From Paulinella micropora (taxonomy: Eukaryota; Cercozoa; Imbricatea; Euglyphida): DNA of 64,000 nt. The DNA is taken from the NCBI GenBank assembly GCA_009731375.1, contig BJOX01000038.1, positions 369,598 through 433,597 on the forward strand, written 5' to 3'. The notes under the pieces were generated by a model that was not told the origin of the DNA, searched no databases, and saw nothing but the letters and a program-made list of their open reading frames with translations. Of this stretch, positions 45,785 to 57,506 are shown one piece after another. Position 1 is the stretch's first letter. Every line of letters starts with the position of its first letter. Both the position numbers and the translations under genes were made by a program.

Positions 45785-47077
45785 AAACGGGGTATGGAAA
45801 TTTTCCTCGGTTTCTCGGAAATTTTCTGTTGAAAAGAGACATCGAGAGAAAAATGGGAGAGGGGGTAATTTTTCTGATGCGCTTCCTGGTGTTTTATGCT
45901 CTTTCTTGAGATGTTTTGGGTCTAGGGGCGTGCAAACGGGTACGGGCAATGATTTCTTGAGTTGCAGGGCTACTTATGATCTGTTTGTGAGTGGGGCTTG
46001 GGTTGCTGCAGACAGGCGTTTTTGGGTCTGACATCTGGCAGCTCAGGGTGCACGAATGAGGGTTTCATGTGGTGTGGGTGTCGGGCGTGGGTTTCTGGAT
46101 GCAGGGGCATGTAAGGGGAACTATGGGGGATGGTTTTGCAGAAAGAGCATGCCGTTTTCGGTCTGTTTGGAGATGTGACAAGGGTTGCTGTGACGCATTG
46201 CTGTGAGAAAGGGACACTCCCTCCTCACAAACCTTGGCAAACATGTGAGGAAACCACTCGGATATATATGATTCACGTTTGCTTCAGTGTGGGTTGATAT
46301 TTTGTGATGTTTCTGATGGGTTCTGATGGGTTTTGGGGCTTGAAAACGCAGATGTTATGTTGACTTGGGTTTGGGGGTATGGGAACTGAGGCAAAGACAA
46401 GAGGATTTTATGCGCAAGAGGACGTATTTGGGGAAACAGGGGTGTGGCAAGACGAAAGAGGACATAGGGGAAGACAGGGGAAGCAAATTTTGCAAGGTTT
46501 CATGAGCGGAAGGGGTTACAACAGGCACGGTTTGGGGGTGGACATGTCGGTCTGAGGAAGGGGGTCAGAAGGAACGATTTTTTGCAACAAGGGGGTAAGC
46601 AGGAAGGCTGCCACCCGAGGGAATGGGAATAGGGGTGGAGGACTACACAGGGAACTTGAAAGAAGCTCGGAATTCCAAAGATAAGCGGGGTTTTCGAAGG
46701 GGGCAAGTCGACGCCATCATGGCGCAAAAAGAGGTCAACAAATCAGACGGGTATAGCGGACAAAAAGCGTCAGAGACACGCCAAGTCAAAGGGGGAGATT
46801 TGGGGGGTGTTTGCGGACTTTTTACCACATGAGGACTATTGGCTGTTTCGGCCATATCATGACTTTTGACGGCCTAAGTGACAGAGAACGCGGTGTTGAG
46901 GAGCAGAAGTGCGTAGAGGATGACAGGGGAACTTGAAGGAGTTGAGGTTTTGGAACAAAGAGGCTGCTGGGAACTTGAAGAGAGTCTAGAGAGATAGAGA
47001 GCACTTGAACGGATTGTAGGAGGAATGGAAGAGGGGAGTACTGTGGTATGGGGAAAGCAGAGCATGAGAACTTATGC
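45785..47077 (+). other. E2 long leader, no ORF accepted
   Basis: About 1.3 kb, G-rich, with no open frame above about 75 codons that looks coding. If the YTACTTTAG motifs are splice acceptors, this is the shared first intron. Confidence 0.5.
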
Positions 47078-47087
47078 CCTACTTTAG
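47078..47087 (+). promoter_or_regulatory. YTACTTTAG motif before ORF1
   Basis: CCTACTTTAG ends 15 bases before the ORF1 ATG (47103), which is the first ATG after it. Confidence 0.6.
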
Positions 47088-47102
47088 GTGTTCGACATCA
47101 GT

Positions 47103-47591
47103 ATGGATTCGACAGATGAGAGGAAGGATAATGGTGGAAAGGGGGAGAGACAAGAAAAGAGAGGAAGGAAGGATAAGGGAAAAGTGGATCAAGCGAAGAA
47201 GAGCTATTGCAAAGAGGCATATCTGGAGGAGGAGGATTTTCCGGAATCGGAACTATGGAACGAGGATGAAATACGTATTGGAAGAAACATATATATTCAA
47301 GTGGAAGACACGTGGAAGCTATACAAGGCATGTATGGAGAAGATCAAGGCTTTGGAGCAAGGGGATGAGAGACAGAGGAAGATTGAGGAATTGGAAGAAG
47401 AGGCTGGGACGAACAAACAGATCTACGAGACCTTGTGGGGTTTGGCGAGACAGAGACGTCGGAGATACTTGAAAACTCGATATGATCAGGCTTCTCGGGT
47501 GCTTGAGTCATTGGCGTTTAACCCTGACGAGGAGGAAGATGTGGAGGAACGTTGCAAAAACAAGCGGCAACGAACTAACTACTTGTCGTAG
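47103..47591 (+). CDS. E2 ORF1, unknown 162-aa charged protein
   Basis: ATG at 47103 (TATGG context), TAG at 47589-47591. It is Lys/Glu/Arg-rich with a likely coiled coil (KIEELEEEAGTNKQIYETLW). A segment ELWNEDEIRIGRNIYIQV is matched in ORF2 by GMWAKGEIRLGKDVYKEV, so the two look like ancient duplicates. No known family. It lies upstream of gag, an unusual place for an accessory gene in gypsy elements. Confidence 0.6.
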   Translation: MDSTDERKDNGGKGERQEKRGRKDKGKVDQAKKSYCKEAYLEEEDFPESELWNEDEIRIGRNIYIQVEDTWKLYKACMEKIKALEQGDERQRKIEELEEEAGTNKQIYETLWGLARQRRRRYLKTRYDQASRVLESLAFNPDEEEDVEERCKNKRQRTNYLS

Positions 47592-47624
47592 GATGGTAGA
47601 GGGGGGGAATACCTCTGATTGCAT

Positions 47625-47634
47625 CCTACTTTAG
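47625..47634 (+). promoter_or_regulatory. YTACTTTAG motif before ORF2
   Basis: CCTACTTTAG followed by GTCTCA and the ORF2 ATG at 47641; 34 bases after the ORF1 stop. Confidence 0.6.
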
Positions 47635-47640
47635 GTCTCA

Positions 47641-48164
47641 ATGGAAAAGAAAAAGACAGGCAAGGAGGAAAAAGGGGACGGGGAAAAGGAGTAGACACCG
47701 GAGTTTTGGAGAAAGGCATGGGAAGAGGAGACTGAGGAGGGGGAAAAGGGGATGTGGGCAAAGGGGGAAATACGACTAGGCAAGGATGTTTACAAGGAGG
47801 TGGTGGCAACAGCGGAGGAATATGAAACATTTCGGGTAAAACTGCTAGAATGTGCAAAGAGAAGGGAGGTCTGCCCTCATGAGCTAGAAAGAAGACGGGA
47901 AGCAATGGTCAAGGCAGAGAAGGCGAAAATTTCGGCTTTGATGTTGGCTGAGATGAGGCGGGCACAATACGTGTGGAACCAAGGGGCGAGGGAAATCCGG
48001 AGACACTGTTCAAGGAGTCAAGGGAGGCTTTCAAACGGGAAAGACGGGAATATGAAGAGCCCAGGAAGGCTGGGGAGCAGGAGAAACAAAAGAAGGAAGG
48101 GGAATGGACAAGGAGGAGGAACAACCTTCTAAGAAGGCTAAGAAGGGGGAGTGAGGGACACTAG
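47641..48164 (+). pseudogene. E2 ORF2, relative of ORF1, broken
   Basis: ATG at 47641, an in-frame TAG at 47692-47694 after 17 codons, then the same frame continues (FWRKAWEEETEEGEKGMW, GEIRLGKDVYKEV). Around 47990 the better coding frame switches to one ending at 48164 (NPETLFKESREAFKRERREY). It resembles ORF1 in the EIR(I/L)G motif and overall charge. Function unknown. Confidence 0.55.
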
Positions 48165-48181
48165 GAAACACGATACATACT

Positions 48182-48191
48182 TCTACTTTAG
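48182..48191 (+). promoter_or_regulatory. YTACTTTAG motif before ORF3
   Basis: TCTACTTTAG followed by GACAG; the next ATG is that of ORF3 at 48230, 38 bases on. Confidence 0.55.
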
Positions 48192-48229
48192 GACAGAATA
48201 CGGCATCGGATAGCATACGGGAGGTAAGG

Positions 48230-48961
48230 ATGGGGATATCGGAGGAGGAAAAGAAGTTGGGACAGATAGGGGGAGTGGAATATAAGATGGATGAGGAGGC
48301 TCAACGGTTTGTAGAGGAAATGGGATATCGGTGGGGTGAACGGGTGGGAGCGATTATAGACACGGATCGGGTCCGAAGGGATGCGAGGTGGATGGCAATT
48401 AGAGCTATGTGGGAATTGCAATATCGTTGGTATAGCAACGACGAGGGTTTATGGAAGGTGTTTGCCATGACGGAGGAAGCACAATACCAATACAGTTTCA
48501 TGGCTGTGTTGACGAAGGTACAGGGGAAATGGACGGCAGAGAGAATCCATACGGCATGGGCATGTGCCAAGGGGAAGGTGGAACACGCGAGGAAGTGGGT
48601 GAAGGTTTTGAAGGACCGGGGGGAGGACAGCTGGAGAATGCTTGTGGGACCGCTACGGATCAGGAGTATCATAGAAAGGGTGGAGAAAACCACACCGGAC
48701 AAGGATTGGGTCAGTCACGAAACGCGGGCATGGATTGAGACTTTAGAAAAGGAGAGGAGGCAACAGAGACGGGAAGAGAAGGAACGGAATAACGCAATGA
48801 ACGACCAGGACGAGACATCTGACAGGGAGGTAGAGAAGAAGGAAGTGGTATCGGGGAAGGAAGAGGGGATCGAGAAGCTGGAGACGGGAGCGGAAGTAGT
48901 GGAATGGATGCAAGGCCTCTCTAAGGAAATGTGGGACGAATGCATGCGGGAAGAGATATAG
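48230..48961 (+). CDS. E2 ORF3, unknown 243-aa protein
   Basis: ATG at 48230 (GGATGG), TAG at 48959-48961. The middle is Trp- and Tyr-rich (RAMWELQYRWYSNDEGLWKV) and helical. The C-terminal third is highly charged (KEVVSGKEEGIEKLE). No membrane helix and no recognised domain. It is uninterrupted, unlike most of E2. It could be a structural or nucleic-acid-binding accessory protein; this is a guess from composition only. Confidence 0.6.
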   Translation: MGISEEEKKLGQIGGVEYKMDEEAQRFVEEMGYRWGERVGAIIDTDRVRRDARWMAIRAMWELQYRWYSNDEGLWKVFAMTEEAQYQYSFMAVLTKVQGKWTAERIHTAWACAKGKVEHARKWVKVLKDRGEDSWRMLVGPLRIRSIIERVEKTTPDKDWVSHETRAWIETLEKERRQQRREEKERNNAMNDQDETSDREVEKKEVVSGKEEGIEKLETGAEVVEWMQGLSKEMWDECMREEI

Positions 48962-49184
48962 AGAAGCGGAGGGGAAGGGAAAAGGGACAGAGAGTAAATA
49001 CAGATAAGGATGGCCTTACAGAAAACAAAACAAAAAGGAAAACAGACAGGGGATATAATGGGGGAACAGGGCGCGAACGGCAGACACGGACTTGGGGACC
49101 AAGGGAGGACGTGAAGTGAGCAGATATAATAACGCCACGGGAACATGTATATATGGGGACCACGGTTTCAATCATAGTATATTT

Positions 49185-49194
49185 TATACTTTAG
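49185..49194 (+). promoter_or_regulatory. YTACTTTAG-like motif before gag
   Basis: TATACTTTAG followed by AATTTGAG and the gag ATG at 49203, again the first ATG after the motif. Confidence 0.55.
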
Positions 49195-49202
49195 AATTTG
49201 AG

Positions 49203-51798
49203 ATGGAGGCACAACCTGGGGCACCGGAGTTCAGAGACGACGAGGACGTGGGATCGATAGGACCGACCATTCGCGCGATACCGTTTACACCGGCGAGCCG
49301 ACGGGAGGACCCAATGCGGTACACGGAGGCGGCACCGCCGGCGGAATCGGATCCGACGTATGCGAGGAACCCACCAACTATGTCGCTATTCTTCCACGAA
49401 CTGATGCAACGTACGCCGCAGATGGCACCGGAGATATACAGGCAGTTGTCGACGAAAAATTACAAGGTGTGGACAAAAAGGGAGGACGAAGGGGGCATAT
49501 ACAGCGAGGTGGACCAGTGGCCGACGTGGATATGGCCCAAGGGAAAACCAACATATGGGCGGGGGATGATGATGGTGGACCTGATCCATTTGGCGGAAGC
49601 GCTGTACATAGGGGTTGGGTTTTACCGGGACAAAGTGAGTAAAACGAAGCTGCCCAATTTCGTGATGAATCGGATGTTGGAGGAGGGGGTATATATATCG
49701 AACGGGGACATCAAGTCATTGTGTCTGGCAGCGGGGGCGCAGAGACGGGAGTTACAACAAGCGGCCGCAAAGATGGCGGATGCGATAACGAGGTGGGACG
49801 CGGCGTTTTCCAGGAACCCGGCGGAGGAACTGGCGGATCTGATACAGAATTGCCATACGGGTTGGGCACGGAGCCTTAGAGGGTTGGCGGGCAAGGCGTA
49901 TGACGCCATGCGGGAATATATGGCGGGGCCGACTGACGTGGGGGCAAAGATGGAGAAGAGGGATGCATCACTGTACAAGTTGTTGGAAGAGGCAGCGGCG
50001 TTGAACGATGCGGCGACAGAGGCGGAAAAGGAGGCAAAACGGAAGGAACTGCGGCAATGGGTCTTTGGTTTGTCCATCCTGAACGGATGTGTGCGTGGCT
50101 TGGTATACGTGGATCAGGATTCGGATGGCGGTGGCGGAAGCGGAAGCGGAAGCGGCAACAGCGTCCCCGGAAAAGCGGAAGAAAAAGAAGAAGAAGGGGA
50201 GGCAGTCGGAGAGAGCGGCGAGCTCGGATTCAGAGGAATCGGAATACAGATCGAGATCAAGGGAAGGGGAAAAGGGGGAAAAGCGGAGGCGGCGTGGCAC
50301 AAGCAAGTCAAAAATCGACGGTAAAGAACAACGGGACAGGATCCTGGGACAGCTCCGTAAGACGCAGCTGATACAGGACCATGGAGAGAGGCCAATGGTT
50401 GCGAGCAAACAGCACGAGTATGAGTATATGAGCAAGGTACGTAAGTTCATTGTGGCTTTGCGGAGTGAGGCAAAAGCGGCACTGTGTGGGGACGCGGCGG
50501 ACCAAGTGTGCTACTTGTTGGGCAACTTGGTGGGGTCGGGAGACGAACACACGCGGTTACTTGACACGCATGTCTGGGAGGAGCGGTTCAAGAAGGAGTT
50601 CGGGGAGCGAGGGGCGAATAACAAGAAGGTGGTGGTCGATGTCGCTCATTTTGTGTTCGCCGACGTGTACCAGTTTAACCAACTTCTTGACAGCGGGGAT
50701 GAGATAGAGGCGCTGAAGGACGCGGCACAGGCTCTGGTTACGAAGAGGACGGCATTACGGGACATCTTTGCCAGTATCGCGGGGCTTAGTCTGTTGCACG
50801 AGAAGAATGAGATATACCCAATGGTTCTGGCGGGGATATGGAAGGATAAAGAGACGAAAGCGGTGGTTCCAGAGATCGCGGCACAGGTGATAGCGTTGGC
50901 GGATATCACGCCGGAGGGCAAAACCCGATGGCAGGGGTTGAACACCACTTACAATCCGGTCAGCTGGGTATTACATGAGGAAGACCCGGCGTTGATCGAT
51001 CGTGTGATCACATCGCCAGCGGTGACCGCGAAGTGGCCACAGGCAAGGTTCAACTATGGAGGCAGCGGAGGCTTTCGGGGGGGCGCACGACCGCGACAGT
51101 TCACGCAAGGGGGGGGAGATCGGGCCCCAAGGCATGACGGGGGGTATAGACCACGGGGCTCGAGGTACGGGGATGGAGGATACCAGGAGCGACGACAGGA
51201 GCGGCGACCACCGCAAGTGTTTCATGCAGATCGGGCGCCTCGAGGAGGGGAAAAGGCGAAGTTCGACGCAGAGTTCCATAACAGGGCTCTGCCGAACACG
51301 GAGCTAAAGGGGCAGCCACGGTACCCGCCGGACTCGGAGCTGATCGAGGGTTTCCCGAAGTATACCAGACGGGCACTGCGGTCCAGGAACTGGGACAAGG
51401 ATTCATGTTACACTGCTATCGCTATGCACTGGTTGGGAATTAAGGGAAACTGCCAGGTGAGCCACGGGATGAATATGTGGCACGACAATTTAGACACTTG
51501 CAGGCAGCAACACAGAGACGAGGCATACTGGGAGTTGAAAGAGGCGGTACGACACGGGATGTGGCAGCTAGAAGGATTGGAGGACATGTTCCCGCCAGAG
51601 GAACTCCCGGCACTGCGGGAGTCCAATGAGGCCAATATCAAGGCGAAGGGATGGACGCGAAAGGATAAGGGTTACTACCACCGGGCCGCCAACATGCGAC
51701 CCAAAGGCACGGAGGGAGAGCGACGGGAGGAAATGCGGGACGGGTATCGGAGCAACGACAACGGCGGGAGAGGACCGCGGGGTGGCTATCGGGACTAG
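49203..51798 (+). CDS. gag: E2 Gag, with a frame change near 50.1-50.3 kb
   Basis: ATG at 49203. The first frame stays open to 50324; from about 50100 the better coding frame is the +1 frame, which runs to TAG at 51796-51798. The first part is helical and may be the matrix/capsid (WTKREDEGGIYSEVDQWPTW). Next come a basic, Ser-rich linker (RKKKKKKGRQSERAASSDSE), a second helical domain (FVFADVYQFNQLLDSGDEIE), RGG-type repeats and a finger-like CYTAIAMHWLGIKGNCQVSH. That last motif aligns with the C3H finger of E1 Gag, with His in place of the second Cys. The end is again RGG-like. The +1 shift is in about the same functional zone as in E1, so it may be programmed or an indel. Confidence 0.7.
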
Positions 51799-52591
51799 TA
51801 CTGGGGAGGATTTCGAGGGGTCGGGGTAATTATGCGGCGGCGCCTAGAACGGGGATGGACAAACGGGTACAACCCTTGATATACGGGAAGTGGGGTGTTG
51901 GGAAAGACACAGCGGGTACAAGCGGAACACCACACTCTCATTTGCCATATGTGCATCCGGATCGACAGGGGTTGATTGCAGGGGCTGGAGCGGGAACACA
52001 AGAGCGACAGGGACAGCCGGAGGGCGCGGGATTCATCGCGGGTACGGAACAAACGATAGAGGAGATGGAACGGGAACATGACCGCACTCATGGTATATAT
52101 GTGAACAGGAGCGACCCCAGCGGCAAGAGGAAGCGCGTCCGCGCAGTTCTAACAGCGACGATGACGTAAAGATCGTGGGGGTTTCTACGGCAAGTGAGCC
52201 GGGAAAGAGTGAGGGGGAGATCACGAACGGGAATGGGGGTTGACATATGACAGGGGAACGGAGGGCGAGGCGACAACGGCGACGGGGCGACGGATCGGGA
52301 TACGGGAGCCCGGAAAGGGACGAGATGGGGAGGAGCTTGAAGACACGGGAATATGTGGATCTGACATAGGCAGAAAGAGGGAGAGAGACGAAGAGATAGA
52401 CGAGAGACAGGGGGAACGGCATGCAAAACAGCAGAAGGCAGGGGCGAGCATGTAGCGGATCGGGGGTACAAGGAAAAGGGTACAAAGAGGGCGAGAACAA
52501 TGAGGGCGAGGGCAAGGAGAGAGCGAGATTGGAGGGGGAGCGGGAGAGAAGTGAGGGAGAGGGGGTGGCAAGATAAAGAAGCGAGAAGAAA
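51799..52591 (+). other. E2 gag-pro spacer
   Basis: Purine-rich, with short open pieces (EGAGFIAGTEQTIEEMERE) but no continuous frame. It corresponds in position to the E1 gag-pro bridge. Confidence 0.45.
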
Positions 52592-53160
52592 GTGAGAGAG
52601 AGGACACGGGAGCGAGAACGACAATTGCTGGAGACACACTGGAAGGTGAGTCAGAGGCATGAGGTGATGCGAGTGACGCCGTCGGTTAGTCAAATTAAAA
52701 GATCAAATCTCCCACTGGCGTATACTCGGGTCAAGTTGAGGAGTTTAGGAGGGGATGTGGCCATCGGCAACGATACCGGCGGCCATCAGCGTCATCGGAA
52801 AACACTTTTTGGACAAGCACGGGCAGCAACCATGGTTCAAGGAGCGGTTTCGGGCGACACGGGGTTGGGTGAAGGGGGTGTCGGGTACAACGGCGATGAC
52901 GGGCACGATACTGCCGGCGTGTGACCTGGAAGGGGGAATACATATACACACAGGTTCTGGGTCGTCCCGGCATATACAGGGGGACTCCTATGGAGCTTTG
53001 ACGCGCTGAAGCGTATGCACACTCACATCGACTGTCACAGAGAAGAGGTACGGTATGGACGGGGTATATCGAGTGGTGGAATACGACTCAGAGGAGGGAC
53101 AAGGAGACATACCGGGAGCATGGGTGGCGAACGATTTCAGGGCGGCACGGATAGAGATTT
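52592..53160 (+). pseudogene. E2 protease region, broken
   Basis: Pieces in different frames align with E1: NLPLAYTRVKLRSLGGDVAI, then ISVIGKHFLDKHGQQPW, then VKGVSGTTAMTGTI, and in another frame WVVPAYTGGLLWSFDALK (equivalent to E1 HVVPDYHGSILLSYDQL). As in E1, a frame change falls between the TGTI-like and VVP-like parts, and no standard DTGA motif is visible. Confidence 0.6.
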
Positions 53161-56100
53161 AGAAGTGAGAGGAGAATAAGACAGCGGAACAGGAGGTTTT
53201 TGCAATTGGAGAACACGAGGAGGAGGAAGAGGAGAGAGAGTCGGAAGATGAGTGGACGAGGGCAAGGATCGTTGCTCTGGTTGACACGAGGTTGGAGTAT
53301 TTCCGGAAACAGAGGAGGAGGCCTCGGACGGTTTTCCGAAGCACGGACGAGATTTGGGATACCACCATAAGGAAATGGATACACGGGTGTTGCCTATGGC
53401 ACAATATGCAGTATGCAATACGGGCAAGCCTAGCCAGGCCAAAGTGGAAATTTTGGACTTCCTGCAAGAATGGTGGAAAAGCCAACCCATGGTAGCGGAT
53501 TCGGTGTCCCAGATCAAGAAGACATTGAAAAATCGGCTTTCGCACGGGGACTTCACGATTATGTTTCCGGTAGGAAGGAAAACGGAAATGTGGTGGTACG
53601 ATGTGGAAGATTTTCTAATCGCGGACCCGATACCGATTTCGAGTCGCACACAGAAGAAGATAGTGGCTTGCCGACTCGGATCGAGGAAGATAGCCAGGCG
53701 GTACCAAGAGGAACTTCTGGATCGGGATCTGGCTTCCATTCGGGATGAAGCATTTACACACATATCCGGGGTATATCACAGGACACACGCCATTCAGTAT
53801 GCTATGATGATGGACCAACTGGCTAGATTCGCGGATCAAGAGCGGAAGACACCAACCTTATATCGGTCGAGAAGGGGTTTAGACGGGGATGGAGCAGAAT
53901 AGCGGTGGATGACATACAGTGGCAAGCGACAGAGGAGCAGATCAAGGAGGAGACGGATAAGGCGAGACAGGCGTTACAGGAACAGTCGGAGACATGGGAG
54001 GGCACTTCAGAGGAAAGGGTTGCGGCTATGGGGGTCATGGAAGACAACATCCAAGCTTTCGGCCCTTTGGATTGGGGGTCGATGACAGGCCACGTGGCGA
54101 ACGAGAGATGGGGCAAGAGGTACCGGGGATACTATTAGGACGGCCTTCGCGGTTAAGTCATCATGAGGATCGGATTGCGAGGGAGATGACGGCGGAACTT
54201 TTGGAAAAGGGATTGATCGAGGCGCGGCTACCGGAGTATGCGTCTCCGGTACGCATGGCGCCGAAACCAGACGGAACGTTGCGGATGTGTATCAACTATT
54301 GGAGGATAAACGAAATCATCAAAAAGATAGAGACGCCGGTGCCAGATGTGAGGAGGGGAATAGAGGTATTGCAGAAAGCGAAGATATACTCGACGTTGGA
54401 TTTGAAGAGCGGATTCTGGCAGATTCCGTTAGCGGAGGAAAGCCGCTACCTAACGGCATTCATGGTGGGGATGACAACCTACGTGTGGAAGGTTCTGCCG
54501 ATGGGGTTGAAGGTGGCACCGGGCATATTTCAGCAGGCGATGACGAAGATGCTGGGTGCGAATTTCCGAGACGCGGAATTTGCGGAGAAGTACGGGGATA
54601 CGACGGGATACGCCTTCGCGTATTTGGATGATGTGGTCATTTTCTCGAATTTGGTAGAGGAACACATACAACATTTGCAGGACATCATGAGACGGGTCAA
54701 GGCGTTCGAATTCCGGTTGAATGCTAAGAAGTGCCACTTCTTACAGAAGCGGATACAGTATCTGGGGTACGACATCGAGAACGGGACGTGTTCGATTGCG
54801 AGGAAGAAGCGAGAGGCGCTTGCGGCTATGCATCTTCCTGCGACGAGATCCGATTTACACTCTTTTGTGTCCCTGGCGCAATACTATAGTGAATTCATAC
54901 CGGGATTCGCAAAAATCGCGGAGCCAATACGGCTGTTCATGAGAGGGCAAGTGCGGTGCGGGGAGTACGTGGCCACCAGCGGTTCATAAGGAGGTTGAAA
55001 CACTAAGGGCACATATCTTGATGGACCCATGGAGCGAAGGGGGTACGGTTTTACAGCTTCCCAATTTCAACAAGAGTTTCATACTCGACACGGATGCATC
55101 GGCATATGCGATAGGAGGGGTTCTGCAACAGAGGGATGACGAGGGGCGTTTGAGGCCGGTGAAGTTTTTGAGTCGGCGAATGACACGGGCAGAGCAACAA
55201 TACTGCACGCGGCAGAGAGAGGCATTGGCCATAGTCTGGGGTTTCAAGAAACTACGTGACTATCTGTGGGGGGCAAAGGGGACGACGGTGCGGTCGGATC
55301 ACAATAATCTACAGTGGTTGATGTCGCAGGATCACACGGGCAGGTTGGCAAGATGGCAGTTGGAGTTATCCGAATATGACTTCGCCATTGAATTCATATC
55401 GGGTAAAGAGAACTATCGTGCGGACTACCAGTCGAGGGCTGGGGGTGCGCCGGAGGACGACAACGCGAAGGAAAAGAAGGAAGAGGCGGCAGCGGACGAC
55501 AAGGATACAAGAGTTATGGTGTCTTCGCACTGAAACCGGTGCATGATGCGGAGAAGAGAGTCACATGAACCTGACGCGGTTTCACTTCAAGACGGCCGCA
55601 GCGGTTTTGACGGTCTTGGGCAAAATAGATTTAGAAGAGGAAGAACAGAGGGCAAATTTCGACGACTGGAAACCCATCAACGGTATGGACTATGTGACGG
55701 AGGTAGCGGAAATGCATAGAAATAGGAAGGAGGCGCAGAGTGAGAATGTGCGGTTTTATGAGGCGGCTCACAAACGATCAGTGGATTGTTGTGAGAAACA
55801 CGGGTTGGAAGATGCGCGAAAGGGATATCAGGAAGAAATGTGGAAGGAGGCGGTACAGGGGGAGCTGACGGAGGATGAGGTGGGGGATTTGAAACCTTTT
55901 CCGTGGCGAACCATGCCCATGGTGGGGAACATTGTGATTGCGACGAAGGCGGAAGCGGCGGCGGGTCAGACGGAGGCGAAGCCGAAACTCATGTTGCGGG
56001 ACACGCACCCAAGCCGGGTATCCTTGCAGCTGGAAAACAAGACGGAGATCAAGTTTGCGTCGGTGGACATGTTCCGCAAGCTCACGAGAAACAGTGAGGA

Positions 56101-57506
56101 GTGGAAGAGGTTTATTACACAACAGGAGAACCCGACGGGGATTTCGGCGGATGGGGACATAATGTGGCGGAAGGAGAAGTACACTTACTCGGACGGGCTA
56201 ATCTGGTATTTCGGGAGCGGGGCCAAGAACAAGGACGATCCGGAACGGTGGGTGGTATGGGTGCCGGCAGCGTTACGGTACGCGTCGGGGCGATTCTGAT
56301 AGGGCCACACAACTGCCCTTTACAGAGTCACCCGGGGCTGGATAGGATGAGGTGGTCTATGACTCGACGGTTCTATTGGGAAACGATGGATAAGGATATC
56401 AAGAGTTTCATTTCGGGATGCGGGCCATGCCAGAGGGCGAAGACGGTCTACGACGCGAACAAGGGACTACTGGGGCAGTACGACATAACACGGGATATAT
56501 TTGACACGATTCACATCGATTACGTCGGGCCTTTACCGGAAGCGGGGGAGGGTCGATACAAGTATATCCTCACGATTATTGATCGGGCCTCTAACTACGT
56601 GATTGCAGTTCCCACGGCTGACGACACCAAGGAGACGACGGCCAAAGCACTGATTGATAACGTATTCAGCCGGATCGGGGTACCCAGGAAGATCATATCG
56701 GACCGAGGAAGCTCCTTTATCGATTGGGTGTCGAACGAGCTCAGTGCATACTACGGGTTTAGATGGGACTATGTTACGGCATACAACCCTATGGAAAACG
56801 GGAAGATAGAGAGGATGCATCGTACGCTGAAGGCGTCCTTGAAGATCTATTGTCAGAACGGACAAACCAAATGGCCAGAGGCATTGCAAGCGTTTACCTT
56901 TGCGGTGAACAATCTGGGTTCTTCGTCTTTGGGGGGTAGGGCTAGACTGTGCCCACACCAGATGGTGTTTGGCAAGGTCTTAACCACTCCACAGGACGTG
57001 ATGCAACACAAGGCATTGTATCAGCCGTTGGAGCTGATGGCAGTGAGGTTACGGGCCCTAGCAGAAGCGGAACAAATTGTGACTAAGCATCGGGAGGCGG
57101 CAATGCGGACGGAGGATGAGAAGGGCCAACAGAAATATAAACACGTGGAATTCCGGGAGGGGGATACAGTGCTGCTATACTGCCCAAACGTTCCAGTGGG
57201 GGTCTCAGCGAAGCTCTATGAGAAATTGCAGGGTCCGTATCAGATTATGAAACAAACCGCGACCTATAATTAAGATCAGACACCAGCGGACGAAAAAGGA
57301 ACAGATAGTCCACGTCCGGCGACTGGTCAAGTTCTCGCCTTACTTGTTGGATTACGAAACGGAGCAGGATGCCTTGGAGCGGACGGCGGATCAATTTGGA
57401 AACCCACAGCCGTTGTTGACACGGACGCAAAGGGCCGAGGAGATTGCGAGGCTGAGGGAGGAGGTGACGTTCGAACAGGATGCGGAGGAGAAAAAAAGAT
57501 TGCAAG
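53032..57506 (+). pseudogene. pol: E2 pol, copy 1 of a tandem duplication
   Basis: Starts inside the protease end and stops after the GPY/F linker. In order it has the domain of unknown function (HGDFTIMFPVGRKTEMWWYD), RT with AFAYLDDVVIFSN, RNase H (FILDTDASAYAIGGVLQQ), a linker, and integrase with HHCC (HNCPLQSHPG...CGPCQ) and D-D-E (HIDYVG, SDRGSSFID, NGKIERMHR). Lesions: stop after GLDGDGAE (53902), frameshift near 54120, stop at 54989, further shifts near 55510 and 56280, and a missing base near 57268. It has no C-terminal domain because the second copy begins. Confidence 0.85.

Noticed and set aside
48301-49175. Minus-strand ORFs of 84-143 codons opposite ORF3
   Set aside because: Ser/Leu/Pro-rich complements of a purine-rich coding strand; the same pattern occurs opposite every E2 gene.
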